A stretch of 64,000 nt of DNA, taken from assembly GCA_964017155.1 (NCBI GenBank), contig OZ024856.1:43100921-43164920 (forward strand), written 5' to 3'. This document shows, one piece after another, positions 1 to 9,879 of the stretch. The notes below the pieces were generated by a model. It worked only from the letters and a program-made list of their open reading frames with translations, did no database searches and had not been told where the DNA came from. The translations under genes and the position numbers were made by a program. The DNA is from Oasisia sp. SBJ-2009. Lineage: Eukaryota; Annelida; Polychaeta; Sabellida; Siboglinidae. Numbering within the stretch: the stretch's first letter is position 1; each line of letters opens with the position of its first letter.

Positions 1-100
1 TCTATCCATTTATTTTTCTGTCTGCTGTTTCCCTTTTTGTTTCCTGTGTCTGCTTTGTCTATTTGTTTGTCTGGGTGTCTCTGCCTCTACATGCCTCGCT

Positions 101-169
101 GTATGTATGTATTTATGTATATATGTACGTATGTATGTATGTATATATGTATGCATGTATGTATTTATT

Positions 170-203
<34 letters not shown>

Positions 204-250
204 TGTATGTATGTATGTATGTATGTATGTATGTATGTATGTATGTATGC
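101..250. repeat. (TATG)n microsatellite
   Basis: Imperfect, then nearly perfect, TATG tetranucleotide repeats; the pure tract is about 176-249. The Tyr/Met/Cys-rich open frames across it are by-products of the repeat. The 250 bases after it show no recognisable gene. Confidence 0.95.
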
Positions 251-503
251 ATTAAAGGTGACATGAACATGCTAGATTAAAGGCTGTGGTTAATAGAATA
301 TACATAACATAATATAACCGTGTAGTGTGAATAATTGAAAACAAATACTTTTTTATAAAATCATGCAAATAAGAATACTTCCTCACACACCGCCTATGAA
401 ATTTTGCCTTCGGGTGTTTCCGTGAGTGTGACGTCATATGTACCATAGACGCTAGCAGCAGGTTGAGGATTTCGATGGTATTCTTGGTGTATGGTGTCTT
501 GCG

Positions 504-914
504 GTGTTCTTCTTCATCGAATTAAACTTGATATTCTGCGTGGCTTTTGGGTGCAGCAACGGGGATAATTCCGGAAAGAGTTTCTCTAGTTTTCCGTCGA
601 TAGAGAAAGAGCCAAGGCGACGAAGGCAGCGGATCAAACAAGACACAAGTCGGTCGAGTCAACTGGACACCGACTCGGTGTACTCGCAGTTATGCCAAGA
701 TTATTTTGACAGTTCGTGTTTCGTCACAGATCCAGCTGTTTACCAGTCTGTGTGTTTTAAGCCAGGTCGACAACGTTTGAAGAAATCCACACTAACATGC
801 CCAATAATCCCAACAATGTTTAAGCGAATCTTGGAGATAGAAACGAAGGAAAGCCGAAAGGCGAAGGTTGCCTTTCCAGAAACGGCGGAACTTGGAGATG
901 ATAAGTCGTTCTGA
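504..914 (+). pseudogene. THAP-type zinc-finger fragment
   Basis: The frame resembles a THAP (C2CH) DNA-binding domain. It has an N-terminal CVAFGCSN motif (C-x4-C), then SFSSFP, a basic stretch, YSQLCQDYF matching the usual LCxxHF zinc-ligand motif, a CF pair, and RLKK followed by a PTMF terminus that fits the AVPTxF end. The ligand His of LCxxHF is replaced by Tyr, and the usual RKxW tryptophan is absent. There is no in-frame ATG: the frame begins at a GTG, with an in-frame TAG upstream at 453-455. The frame stops at 914 with little beyond the domain. THAP domains are common in P-element-like transposases and in host regulators. I read this as a degenerate or partial copy, or one exon of a gene whose start lies elsewhere. 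Confidence 0.5.
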
Positions 915-1434
915 TTCTAACACAAATGGTGGCAAGAATATGTATCAAATGTTGGCAAATATAAGGTTATAATGGCACAATTGAGGTTGGTCCAAATTAT
1001 GCGTAAGTGCCCTATTTACGAATGGTTGTTATCATGTCCAACTGACAAATATGTTTATTATTTAATTTTAGGGAGCGCATGTTTGTCAATGTCAATGATT
1101 AGCCTCAGGTCAAGGACCATTTCATGTTCATGTCGTCGTTCGATTCAACCATATTGAAGAGTTTATTGTAACATTAATATCTACAAACGCATTAGATATT
1201 ATTAGGGCTTGATAATCAAAATGTGTATTTCTATTTATTATTATTAAGATCACTTGATTACTGGTATTCCACGACATACAGGCATAACCAGTCCAAACAT
1301 TTTTTTTTGCTTACATTTACGGACATCGTCCAAATTGCATTGTCATTGTCATTGACACTTTTAGTGATCGACACATTTCATCTAAACTGCAAGCCTAAAA
1401 GTGTTTTCTTCGTCGTTACTTTTGCCTGTCTGAC
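915..1434. other. No recognisable feature
   Basis: AT-rich sequence with short open frames only; no domain, repeat or splice-bounded coding segment was recognised. Confidence 0.5.
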
Positions 1435-1960
1435 CTAGACGTGAAACTCAACATTAATAGAATAATCAACCACAGGATTATTATTACTGAATGGAAGAAA
1501 TAAAGTCTGAAGTCTACGCATTACCATAGCGAAATTCCGTGGCAATACCATACCGTTGGTATTAATAAAACTACTATTACTTTTCTGTAATTGAAAATGT
1601 AATATTGCTATCACACCAATTAATACAGTCATAAATGCGCATATAATATACCACCAACCATCCTGGTGTTTCATCGACACTATCCACTTCGATGTTTTGT
1701 TCCACTGTAGAAATTTTTGGCCTTTGCCTTTGCCAGGCTTTGGGTCTTCGACTTCGTACAGTAGTCCACCGACGGCGGCAGCCCCGGATAACTCACCCTC
1801 TCCGTTTCTCTTGTGCTCAATGTCGCTTTCCTGCTTGTTTTTTGGTGACTACTGAAGCCGGTGGTTCACCACTGTATGCTTTCACCGACAAACAAGTTCT
1901 TACAGTAGCCGCATAACTGTCCAAATCTGACTCGCCAGATTCTAACTCCACGTCGTTCAT
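1435..1960 (-). pseudogene. Frameshifted coding fragment with one membrane segment
   Basis: On the minus strand an ATG at 1960 opens a 47-codon frame (MNDVELESGESDLDSY...) ending at a TGA at 1817-1819. A second frame overlaps it, is open from about 1845 and runs to 1435. It reads ESDIEHKRNGEGE, then GLLYEVEDPKP, a Gly/Lys-rich stretch and WNKTSKWIVSMKHQDGWW, leading into a hydrophobic segment (YIICAFMTVLIGVIAIL). Acidic N-terminus, linker and membrane helix form a plausible continuous protein if one frame slip near 1820-1850 is allowed. A short intron is an alternative: a GTAAGA-like donor at about 1903 and a cagtag acceptor at about 1845. The DGWW motif before the helix faintly recalls the start of SLC16-type transporters, but the rest does not follow that family. 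Unrecognised gene or pseudogene. Confidence 0.35.
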
Positions 1961-2470
1961 GTTGCCAGTGATATGGCGAAATTTTCTATGGTACATATTA
2001 CGTCATCAGTACTTTCCAAGCGGCAGCCACTGACACTATTCACTTCGGGATTTCACTCGGAAATCGATCAGATGGCCTGATTTTTAGACGGTAAACTGCG
2101 TGTATATATAAACTACAAAAGTTGTCAGAGATTAAACCTGTATAAATAGCATTATATTAGTATGTTATATACTTGGCTTAATTATAATTTTTATGTTCAT
2201 TTCACCTTTAAGCGTAATTATATGTTTCCATTATAGTATATTATATTTTCTTATAGTTTTATTCGTGCGACGACATAATGAAATTACGTATTTAATTTCT
2301 AAATGTAATATTCAGGAACATTGTCACTAATAATTGCCGTTATAAACATGGGGACACGTGATTAAGATTATTTCGTTCATTAAAATGTTAGCATTTCATT
2401 ATTTTATTCCCATTAGTTATTATTATTTGCATAGGATATGTTACTGGAATGTATTTCGTCATATGTTGAT
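1961..2470. other. AT-rich intergenic sequence
   Basis: Contains only short AT-rich stretches. No gene or repeat was recognised. Confidence 0.4.
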
Positions 2471-2475
2471 TGCAG

Positions 2476-2508
2476 ACAAGGAACCCGATGGCGAAGGCGG
2501 CGGCAAAG
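2476..2508 (+). CDS. Candidate 33-nt micro-exon (DKEPDGEGGGK)
   Basis: A tgttgattgcag acceptor precedes 33 nt of GC-richer sequence, followed by GTTTGT as a possible donor. Read in phase 1 it encodes (G)AC-AAG-GAA..., i.e. DKEPDGEGGGK, and again ends with a single G. That phase would join directly to the chitin-binding exon at 8992 and continue as AEGEDSRC, a compositionally smooth join. Alternatively it is the start of a 3'-terminal exon: the frame remains open to a TAA at about 2550, and an AATAAA follows near 2601. The donor is weak and the link is inference. Confidence 0.3.
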
Positions 2509-2628
2509 GTTTGTTTCGAACGACCGTTATAGTCGGGGCGCACGGGTCCTAATTTGGCGGGCAGGGGATACCACGTCCTATTTGTTTTTGTCATTTATTT
2601 AAATAAAATTCAAAACATCCTGAATAAT

Positions 2629-2945
2629 ATTCCAGAGGGAAACCCTCTCAAATCACTGTATGTCACTCAAACAAGTGCATTTGCATTCAGGCCTGTGTGG
2701 TATCTTTAATGGCAACGTTGCTTTATTTCCCTTTCCATATGTTCACAGCAATAAACCTAAATGTTATATCAGGAATGACGAGGACTAGTAATGCTGGCAA
2801 TATCGTATTGATACATTTATCATTTAGGATGACAGATATATTAATTGGACAATATAACGAAAAAGTTATCCGGTTTCGCAGTTGACATCACACAAAATGA
2901 GTCATAGTTACCTTTATAATTATGTAATCCATATATTTATACTTA
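2629..2945 (+). repeat. Dispersed repeat, left copy of an inverted pair
   Basis: This segment, starting near the string ccagagggaaaccctctc, aligns by eye with the reverse complement of about 7695-8030. Shared blocks include the cattcagg motif, the tattgatac region and the cggtttcgcag motif. Divergence is moderate with small indels. Family unknown; probably an old DNA transposon or other interspersed repeat. Confidence 0.55.
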
Positions 2946-3374
2946 TATATCAAAATCAAAATGATGGTCATTTATTTACCTACTGAACAAAGCAAATCAG
3001 TAGTAAAATAGTGCTAAATCATACAATTCACGAACCAAACATGTGTCACACATCCTACGTGTTGCACAATCGTGACGTGACCCAAATCGGAGTGGACTTC
3101 GTTGATTGCATAATGTGTACGTTCCTTAGGGTAATATACACTATTAAAGACAGGCTACTAATACATTACCTACTACTGATTATTCATGCCACGTTTGTTA
3201 AGACAATGTACGTTCATTATTCGAAATAAAAACACATAAATCACATCTTAGACATGAGTCATCTCTGTCACTTTCTTGTTAGAGCCAATGTTTACAACAA
3301 GAGTCCGAACAGGTATTATTCACCCACATCTTTACATCTAATATTCGCATTTGCAAACAACTCAACACAACACG
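2946..3374. other. No recognisable feature
   Basis: AT-rich sequence between two repeats; no coding or structural signal was recognised. Confidence 0.4.
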
Positions 3375-3380
3375 GCACAT

Positions 3381-4317
3381 CAGACATGCCACATTTTTGG
3401 GATGGCAATCCGTATTTTTGACCTAATATTCTGTAAGAATCCGTACCAATCCGTATCACTAATCAAATCTTCTAGTTAACTGGCCTAAGTTATTAAGGCC
3501 TTTCCAAAACGCATGTTTGTGTGTTTGGAATGTCATTCTGCACCACTCCCGCTAAAAAGAAGTCAGATATATATATTTTTAATTGTGTTTTTGATCAATG
3601 TAATGCCGTCGAGTCTACGCAAACACGACGACATTAAATTGATATAAAACACAATTAAAAGAAATTATATCCGACCTCGTTTTAGCGGGTATGATGAAGA
3701 ATGACATTCCAAACACATACGCATCGAAAAAACGTGGTAAACCCGTTTTAAAAAGGCCCTAATAATTTAGGCCAGTTAACTGGAATATTACCGACATTTT
3801 AGTTCACTTCAGCACGTTTAAACTGCATACCGCAAAACAGACAGTGTCGTCAAATAATAACAATTTATCTCAGCAGTTCGCGCGTATATCGAAGTTTCAC
3901 TGGCAAGCGTCAACATCTTGAAATCAGAAATGTAGGCGGTTTCGCCGCGTCGAGCTCCATTTCTTGTACTGCTTTTCATAATCGTCACGCGCCTGCCACG
4001 CGCCCTGTTCACACCCGTTGAGCCACCTGTCGCAGTTTTCAGAACAAATTTACCAGCGCGCCATCTATTATGCGCTACAATAAACTAATCGGTGGTTTAG
4101 TTCGTACGTTTCGAATCGAATTACTTAGTCACTAACAGTAAACGATTATTCCATTGTGCTGTAGTTGTGTGACACCTACAAGGACATAATATGGCTAAAA
4201 ATAATGTATCGGTAAATTTAGCTAAAATCCGTATAAAAATGGAGTACGGCCGTATCACTTTAAAAACGGTCAAAATCCGTATCGGATACGGGTAATCCGT
4301 ATCATTTGGCATGTCTG
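3381..4317 (+). mobile_element. Non-autonomous TIR DNA element, copy A (6-bp TSD)
   Basis: The element begins CAGACATGCC and ends GGCATGTCTG. It is flanked by the direct repeat GCACAT at 3375-3380 and 4318-4323, a 6-bp target-site duplication. It is 937 bp long and holds no transposase frame. The interior includes a nested TTAA-flanked MITE and several copies of an atccgtatc-type motif near both ends. A second copy lies inverted at 5671-6906. Six-bp TSDs are known for Polinton, IS3EU and some Dada elements; I cannot assign a superfamily. Confidence 0.8.
3480..3775. mobile_element. TTAA-flanked palindromic MITE nested in copy A
   Basis: TTAA occurs at 3476-3479 and 3776-3779. Between them the ends are inverted repeats (CTGGCCTAAGTTATTAAGG against the complement of ccctaataatttaggccag). 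Similarity extends inward on both arms, so the whole 296 bp is a near-complete palindrome centred near 3615. TTAA duplication is typical of piggyBac and Kolobok families. The same MITE sits at the same place in the second host element, so it inserted before that element spread. Confidence 0.7.
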
Positions 4318-4323
4318 GCACAT

Positions 4324-5664
4324 GAAATTTCGCGCAAGGAAAGTTACCAGTGAATTTACTGGCAACAAGCAACTCATAAGCGATTGTGTAACTGTTGGTA
4401 GTGGCGGCACCGTCATGGTAACTGGCTCCAAATATGTGTCGACCGTCTTCCAGCCGAAAGTGGTAGTAGGGGCTGATGTTGGAGCAGCGACATGGACATG
4501 TTTTTGTGTGTAATAGTCCACAAAAGGAACTTATCATATGTTGCAATAGGTCTATGTTATTCTCTGGAATGTTCTCAGACGTCTCGCATGATACTGGCTG
4601 ATTGTTTCACCTTCAAGAATCGGATCTTGCTGAATGAAACACATGGTACCCACCACTAAAACAGCAAAATTGGACAATTGTGGTAATTTCTCCTCCATAT
4701 TCTCGTGAGTATCTTACAGCACATATGTCAACGATCCTGCTTTACAGGCATGACTTAGCGCTAATTTTGAGTCAAACATACTTTACCATGACAACGTCAT
4801 TGATCAGTTATCATTTCTGCTTCTGCGGCGCAGCCTGTTGATATCTAGAATGATGTTCTTCACACGGGTGAATAACCTATTGTACTTTCTTTGAGTTGTC
4901 ATTCAAACATTTCTGGAGCTCATTCTTGCGTCTTGATGGATGCAGTGGCTGCCTGTCCAGTGGCAATATTTAGCATGATGCTGGAGTCTAACGTGAAGGG
5001 ATTGATCAAGTGCTATTTAATTGCTTGATTTATCATTTCGTGTGTTCCATTTTTGTGGTTTTGTTAGACACTCCCCACCTGCGGAAGTTCTATCACTTGC
5101 TTGAAATGGAATGATACCTCAGATGACACTAGCTTTGTGTAAAGCCACTTGGTTCTTGCTTTAGCAACCAGGGTTATTTCTGAAAGGGTTCTCGCACCCT
5201 TCTCATCTCTGTTGTATGTCTGTTCATGAATCGTATCACATCGGACACCATTGAATAAACTTGCTTTTCTTCGCACATCATAGTGACTCTTTTTATGTAC
5301 TAATATGCATATGATGTTGTTATTCTGGTTGTTCGTTTCCTTTATGAAGAGTGGCAGCTAATAATTGTCGTTTTGGTGACCAGTAGCAACAATACACTGG
5401 AGCATGTTATTAGGTTAATCCAAACTCGTTTCCAAATTGCCTGCGCGACAGGACCCAATGAACCTGAGAAGAATGTCAAACACCTTGATGTAGTTTCTCC
5501 GGAGGACATGGGTAGATGATTGCTTGCATTTCCCATCGCAGATGACAATCGGATAATGTGGTTTGGATAAGCGAAAGGAAAGCGAATTTCATTAGTGTTT
5601 GGTCCATCGTTTCGCTCTGTGCCCAATAAGTCGCAAAGCTTTTACAAGTCATCAGCCAGTCAAC
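4324..5664 (-). other. Spacer with short minus-strand open frames, unrecognised
   Basis: Lies between the two inverted TIR elements. Minus-strand frames at about 4270-4521, 5064-5276 and 5342-5682 have protein-like composition (for example a segment ending FHFKQVIELPQVGSV), but they change frame and contain stops. I recognise no family. This could be a decayed gene or old transposon coding sequence. Confidence 0.3.
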
Positions 5665-6207
5665 TGAGTTCAGACATGCCACATGATACGGATTACCCGT
5701 ATCCGATACGGATTTTGGCGGGTTTTTTAAGTGATACGGCCGTATTCCATTATGATACGGATTTTAGCTAAATTAATGGAGACATTATTTTAACCACATT
5801 ATGTCCATGTATGCGTCACAAAACTACAGCACAATGGAATAATCGTTTACTGTTAGTGACTAAGTAATTCGATACGAAACGAACGAACTAAACCACCGAT
5901 TAGTTTATTGTAGCGCGTAATAGATGGCGCGCTGGTAAATTTGTTCTTCTGAAAACTGCGGCTGGTGGCTCAAAGGGCGGGGGACGTACCAAGCGCGTGA
6001 CGATTATGAAAAGCAGCACAGGAAATGGAGCTCGACGCCGCGAAATCGCCTGTATTTCAGATTTCAAGATGTTGACGCTTGCCAGTGAAACTTCGATATA
6101 CGCGCGAAATGCTGAGATAAATTGTTATTATTTGATGACAGTCTGTTTTGCGTTACGCAGTTTAAAGATGCTGGAGTGAACTAAAGCGTCGGTAATTTTC
6201 CAGTTAA

Positions 6208-6806
6208 CTGGCCTACATTATTAGGGCCTTTTCAAAATCGTTTACCACGTTTTTTTCGATGTGTATGTGTTTGGAATGTCATTCTGCATCACACCCGCTA
6301 AAACGAAGTCGGATATCATTTTTTTAAATTGTGTTTTGTATCAATGTAATGTCGTCGATTCGCCGTGAATAAGCTGATGTCACTGGGCGTGAGCAATACA
6401 TAGCGTTCCCCAGACGTATCGCTACCACAAAGCCAAAGCTAAGGCGATGTCTTGCGATTTGAGAATATGTCCCCAAAAACTAAGGCTACATTATTCACTT
6501 TTTAGTCTATACAATGCAGATATGTTTGTTTTAAGCATTTGTTTTTAAATATGGCTAACTATTTTTTTGACTTCGCAATGCACACGTTAGACATCGCATT
6601 TGACAAAAAGCCGGGGTTTGAGGCCCCGATGTAACTGGGCTGCGCTAACTGCTAGCGCCTTGTGACATCGGCTTATTTACGTCGACTCGACGGCATTAAA
6701 TTGATATAAAACACAATTAAACATGCATATATGTCTTCTTTTTAGCGGGAGTGGTGCAGAATGCATTCCAAACACATTTTGAAAAGGCCTTAATAACTTA
6801 GGCCAG
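6208..6806. mobile_element. TTAA-flanked MITE nested in copy B
   Basis: Homologue of the MITE at 3480-3775. TTAA flanks it at 6204-6207 and 6807-6810, and the CTGGCC...GGCCAG ends are inverted. Its centre is split by a further 318-bp element. Confidence 0.7.
6364..6681. mobile_element. Third-level MITE, 318 bp
   Basis: Twenty-base terminal inverted repeats (CGTGAATAAGCTGATGTCAC, with two mismatches at the other end) bound sequence that copy A lacks at the corresponding position. Subterminal parts also have gccgggg/ccccgat-type complementarity. No target duplication could be read with confidence, because the insertion point is the centre of a palindrome. Confidence 0.65.
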
Positions 6807-6912
6807 TTAACTGGAAGATCTTATTAGTGATACGGATTGATACGAATTCTTACATAATCTTAGGTCAAAAATACGGATTACCATCCCCAAAAATATGACA
6901 TGTCTGTGAGTT

Positions 6913-7690
6913 GTGCATAATCATTTCTTTCCAGATACCATTTTCCAAATGCATCTATGCGTAGGTTAGCCATTGTTTCCCCCAGTAATTTGTGGGCGCG
7001 CATATTCTGGTAGTAATCCCCTGTTGAAACAAATAGTTCCTTGTTAGTTGTTCGTTGCTTGCACAGACCAGTTTAAGTAAGGCTGTCTTCAGCACCACAT
7101 TTCCAACTGCGCCCATAACGTTTCTATCGAGATGAAACTGCCAAACAAAACTGTAAAATATGTCATTCAAACCATATGACATACTTCATATATCTGAAAA
7201 CAAGAATACAAGATATACACTTCGTATATACTATTGCAAATAATATTATATTCAAGTTATTCCAGACATGTTAAAATCAGTCGTCAAGCCAACATATGAG
7301 AGGGCGAAGTATACATTGTATGGTGATTCAAGAACATGTGGTGTTCAGATATTTCTTACAATGATCTGGAATATATCAACCGTAAGGTACTCTATGGTCT
7401 CTTTTACGTGGTGTCGACGAGAAAACTGAAGTGGCTTTTTCTACACATTGTTCAATTGTTTATTTCTAGTAGCCTTACAAATATACATTTCAATAAGATA
7501 CACGTTTTCTTTATTCTTCTCTCCACTCCGGATAATTAATACAGAAACTAGCTTCGTAGCAATAAACACATTATGAAGGTTTGGTCATTAGCAGGTGTGA
7601 TTAAACTGTCATTCAGACACCTTCAGACCTGAATGTAAGTGACATTTTCAAGTGCCATGTTGCGTTGTTTGCACATTCGAAAGGAAATAT
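6913..7690. other. No recognisable gene
   Basis: AT-rich sequence. A minus-strand frame at 6955-7182 is open over 75 codons but matches no family I know, and there is no supporting splice or promoter signal. Confidence 0.4.
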
Positions 7691-7694
7691 ATAA

Positions 7695-8030
7695 AATATG
7701 GTCATAATACATAACTATGTTGATTACATATTAACGTAACTGTAACTCTTTTTGTTTGATGTCAGCTGCGAAACCGAATTGATTGTTCGATATATTGTCC
7801 AATGTATTGTACCTGGCTTCCTAAAAAAATTAACATATCAATACAATATTGCGATTAATATTAGTACTCGTCATTCACGATATGTTGATACTACTTTTAG
7901 GTTTGTTGCTGTATACCTCCTTTGAAAATGTGGAGAGAGAAATAAAAGCAACGCGGCCATTATACCTGAATGTAAGTGCAATTTCCAAAGTCTGATACTC
8001 CAATTTGAGAGGTTTGCCCTCTGGATTACG
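7695..8030 (-). repeat. Dispersed repeat, right copy of an inverted pair
   Basis: Inverted homologue of about 2629-2945. Landmarks are ctgcgaaaccg, tattgtccaat, aacctaaa-type blocks and the terminal ggtttgccctctgg. It abuts the SINE that follows. Confidence 0.55.
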
Positions 8031-8058
8031 AGTAAGGAAGGCTTGAAGTTTAAAGTAG

Positions 8059-8362
8059 AGCGCAGTGGCGCAGAAGTAGAGTTTCGGAGTCTCGACTAAG
8101 AGGATCCGGGTGAGAATCCTGTGCTGCGCTGTTAAAGTCTTGGGGAATATATTTATATTTTACATTGCCCCAGTTCACCCAGCTATATACATGAATACTT
8201 GGCTTTAGACAAGTGGTGGGTATGCGTACGAGCAGTCTCGCGCATAAATTGCAGCATACGACTGTATGCTACCCAGTGAAGTTGTGATGGTGTCTTATTT
8301 AATAGGTTTGCCAGCGAAAAGCGCTTTGAGCAATCCTGAGGTGAATACCGCGCTATATAAGA
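8059..8362 (+). mobile_element. tRNA-derived SINE
   Basis: The first ~72 bases fold like a tRNA. AGCGCAG at 8059-8065 pairs perfectly with CTGCGCT at 8124-8130, TGGCGCAGAAGTAGAG resembles an A box, and GGGTGAGAATCC resembles a degenerate B box. The body continues with ccccagttcacccagct... and a tail ending gcgctatataag. From memory this resembles the conserved central domain of widespread metazoan SINEs (Nin-DC type); I have not checked it. The D and T arms contain mismatches, so this is not a functional tRNA gene. Confidence 0.6.
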
Positions 8363-8602
8363 ACTCACTTTACCTTAGTTTATAACAAAAACGGGGCAAC
8401 CAAACATAGCAGGAGCTGTCCGCATCGACCCCCGTGGTCCCCGACTATTACCATAATTAAACGAAACGTAATTTGTTACGTTATTATTATCATTGTTATG
8501 GAACATTATTACAATACACTGGCAGTATATAGTCTGACATATACAAATGCTTATCATAGTTTGTCATAGTTTTGATGTAAAATAACGCAAGAAGGATTTT
8601 AT

Positions 8603-8604
<2 letters not shown>

Positions 8605-8675
<71 letters not shown>
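8605..8675. repeat. (TA)n microsatellite
   Basis: About 35 TA units with one CA interruption near 8641. The surrounding 8366-8760 has no recognisable gene. Confidence 0.95.
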
Positions 8676-8774
8676 TATGTATAGTAATGGTCTAAACGGG
8701 GTGTTAACATTTCAAATATAATCATTAAGAGGACAATATGTATCAGATCACCCAAAATGTTTGCAAAGTCGCCT

Positions 8775-8856
<82 letters not shown>
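8775..8856. repeat. (CA)n microsatellite
   Basis: About 40 CA units with two small interruptions, roughly 135 bases before the first chitin-binding exon. Confidence 0.95.
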
Positions 8857-8859
<3 letters not shown>

Positions 8860-8991
8860 ATATAACATTACTGATTATAGTATCTTATGATGTTTACTGT
8901 TTTTAAATGTCACGTGTTCAGTTGATCCCAATCCTCTCCTACTAAGTTATTGTGCCCTAACATTCATATGCGATGCTCTTACCTGTTGCAG

Positions 8992-9094
8992 CCGAGGGCG
9001 AAGACAGTCGATGCGTTGATACTTGCGTTGATCAAAAAGACGGGTCTTACCAACTGTGTGATACATGCACCAGTTACCTCAACTGTCATAACGG
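8992..9094 (+). CDS. Chitin-binding type-2 exon, first half of domain 1
   Basis: Acceptor ttacctgttgcag, then 103 nt, then donor GTATGA. In phase 1 it encodes AEGEDSRCVDTCVDQ, KDGSYQLCDTCTSYLNCHNG. The pattern is a Cys-rich start, DGxYxxC, then a C-x2-C-x3-YLNC core. This is the N-terminal part of a CBM14/peritrophin-A (chitin-binding type-2) domain, which is an extracellular, disulfide-stabilised chitin binder. The exon ends in GG| (phase 2) and joins the next exon at 12335 as GGT. Exon splitting inside the domain, matching phases and strict Cys spacing support it as real. Upstream exons, including the signal peptide, were not identified with confidence. Confidence 0.8.
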
Positions 9095-9879
9095 GTATGA
9101 TTAGGGGGTGGTTTTAGATCAAATATTGTTATGTCCAAAAGATGAAGATGGTCGTTATGAACGGGGAAAAAGCCGTCGTTCTTCATCTGGTCTAAGTTAA
9201 TCCCTATGTACGCACCCATTGAAACAAAGACCCACTCTAAAATGCATTTTTGCGTGGAACGTTATCTCAAATAATTATAATTACACAGAATATGGGCATA
9301 GAACATTTCAATTACTTGTACTCTGGAAAAGACATGTAGTTTCATATAATAAATATTAGTGATAAATTACTGCCTTAATGTGTGTTAATACTGTTTACAG
9401 TGAAAATCGTTACTAACAATAATTACCATATGGCCATACCACTTTATATATGCACAAAAGGGTATACAGTGAACAAAATATAAAAATAACACCACCACCC
9501 TAGTATGAGAAACTAGATATAAAACATTCTTACGTCGTCATAGTCCCTGCTGGAGTTGGCGTACAGTGTAGACTGACTCACTTGTAACATCTTCTAGTCT
9601 GCCTTGCCCGCCATTCCACAGCCCTCATTCCCATGTATAACATATCCTAAGTACTTGAATATTGTGTGATTAGATATAACTTGTCTCCATGGCTGTCCAT
9701 TCTTTTGACTCATTCGTAGCCGTTGCTCTTGTTTATCAAGATATGTGCACTACTTTTAATCGTTGCATTTGTAATATTAATAAGCACAATACTCCGTTGG
9801 AGTTTAATCCAATATGTTTATTCCAGACTCAATGGGGCACATGCATGTGGCTCTGAGGTCCATGCGACTATGAGGTCCA
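9095..9879. other. Intron sequence with weak RT remnant
   Basis: Intronic, between the first two chitin-binding exons. On the minus strand around 9600-9720 a frame reads FKYLGYVI, which resembles the KYLGH-type motif downstream of the catalytic site in non-LTR reverse transcriptases. It may belong to the relic at 11837-12040, split by the LINE inserted at 9880-11250. Confidence 0.3.

Larger units (their letters stand above)
5671..6906 (-). mobile_element. Non-autonomous TIR DNA element, copy B (6-bp TSD)
   Basis: Same family as the element at 3381-4317, in opposite orientation. It starts CAGACATGCC and ends GACATGTCTG, with TGAGTT duplicated at 5665-5670 and 6907-6912. The flanking duplication differs from copy A's, so the two are independent insertions. 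It is 1236 bp; the extra length over copy A is an internal 318-bp insertion. Confidence 0.8.

Noticed and set aside
37..266. Tyr/Met/Cys-rich frames at the left edge
   Set aside because: By-products of the TATG repeat.
2629..8030. One large inverted duplication of a single locus
   Set aside because: The inner elements each have their own distinct 6-bp target duplication, and the sequence between outer and inner repeats does not match between the two sides.
8059..8131. Functional tRNA gene
   Set aside because: The acceptor stem is perfect, but the D and T arms have mismatches, the B box is degenerate and a SINE body follows.
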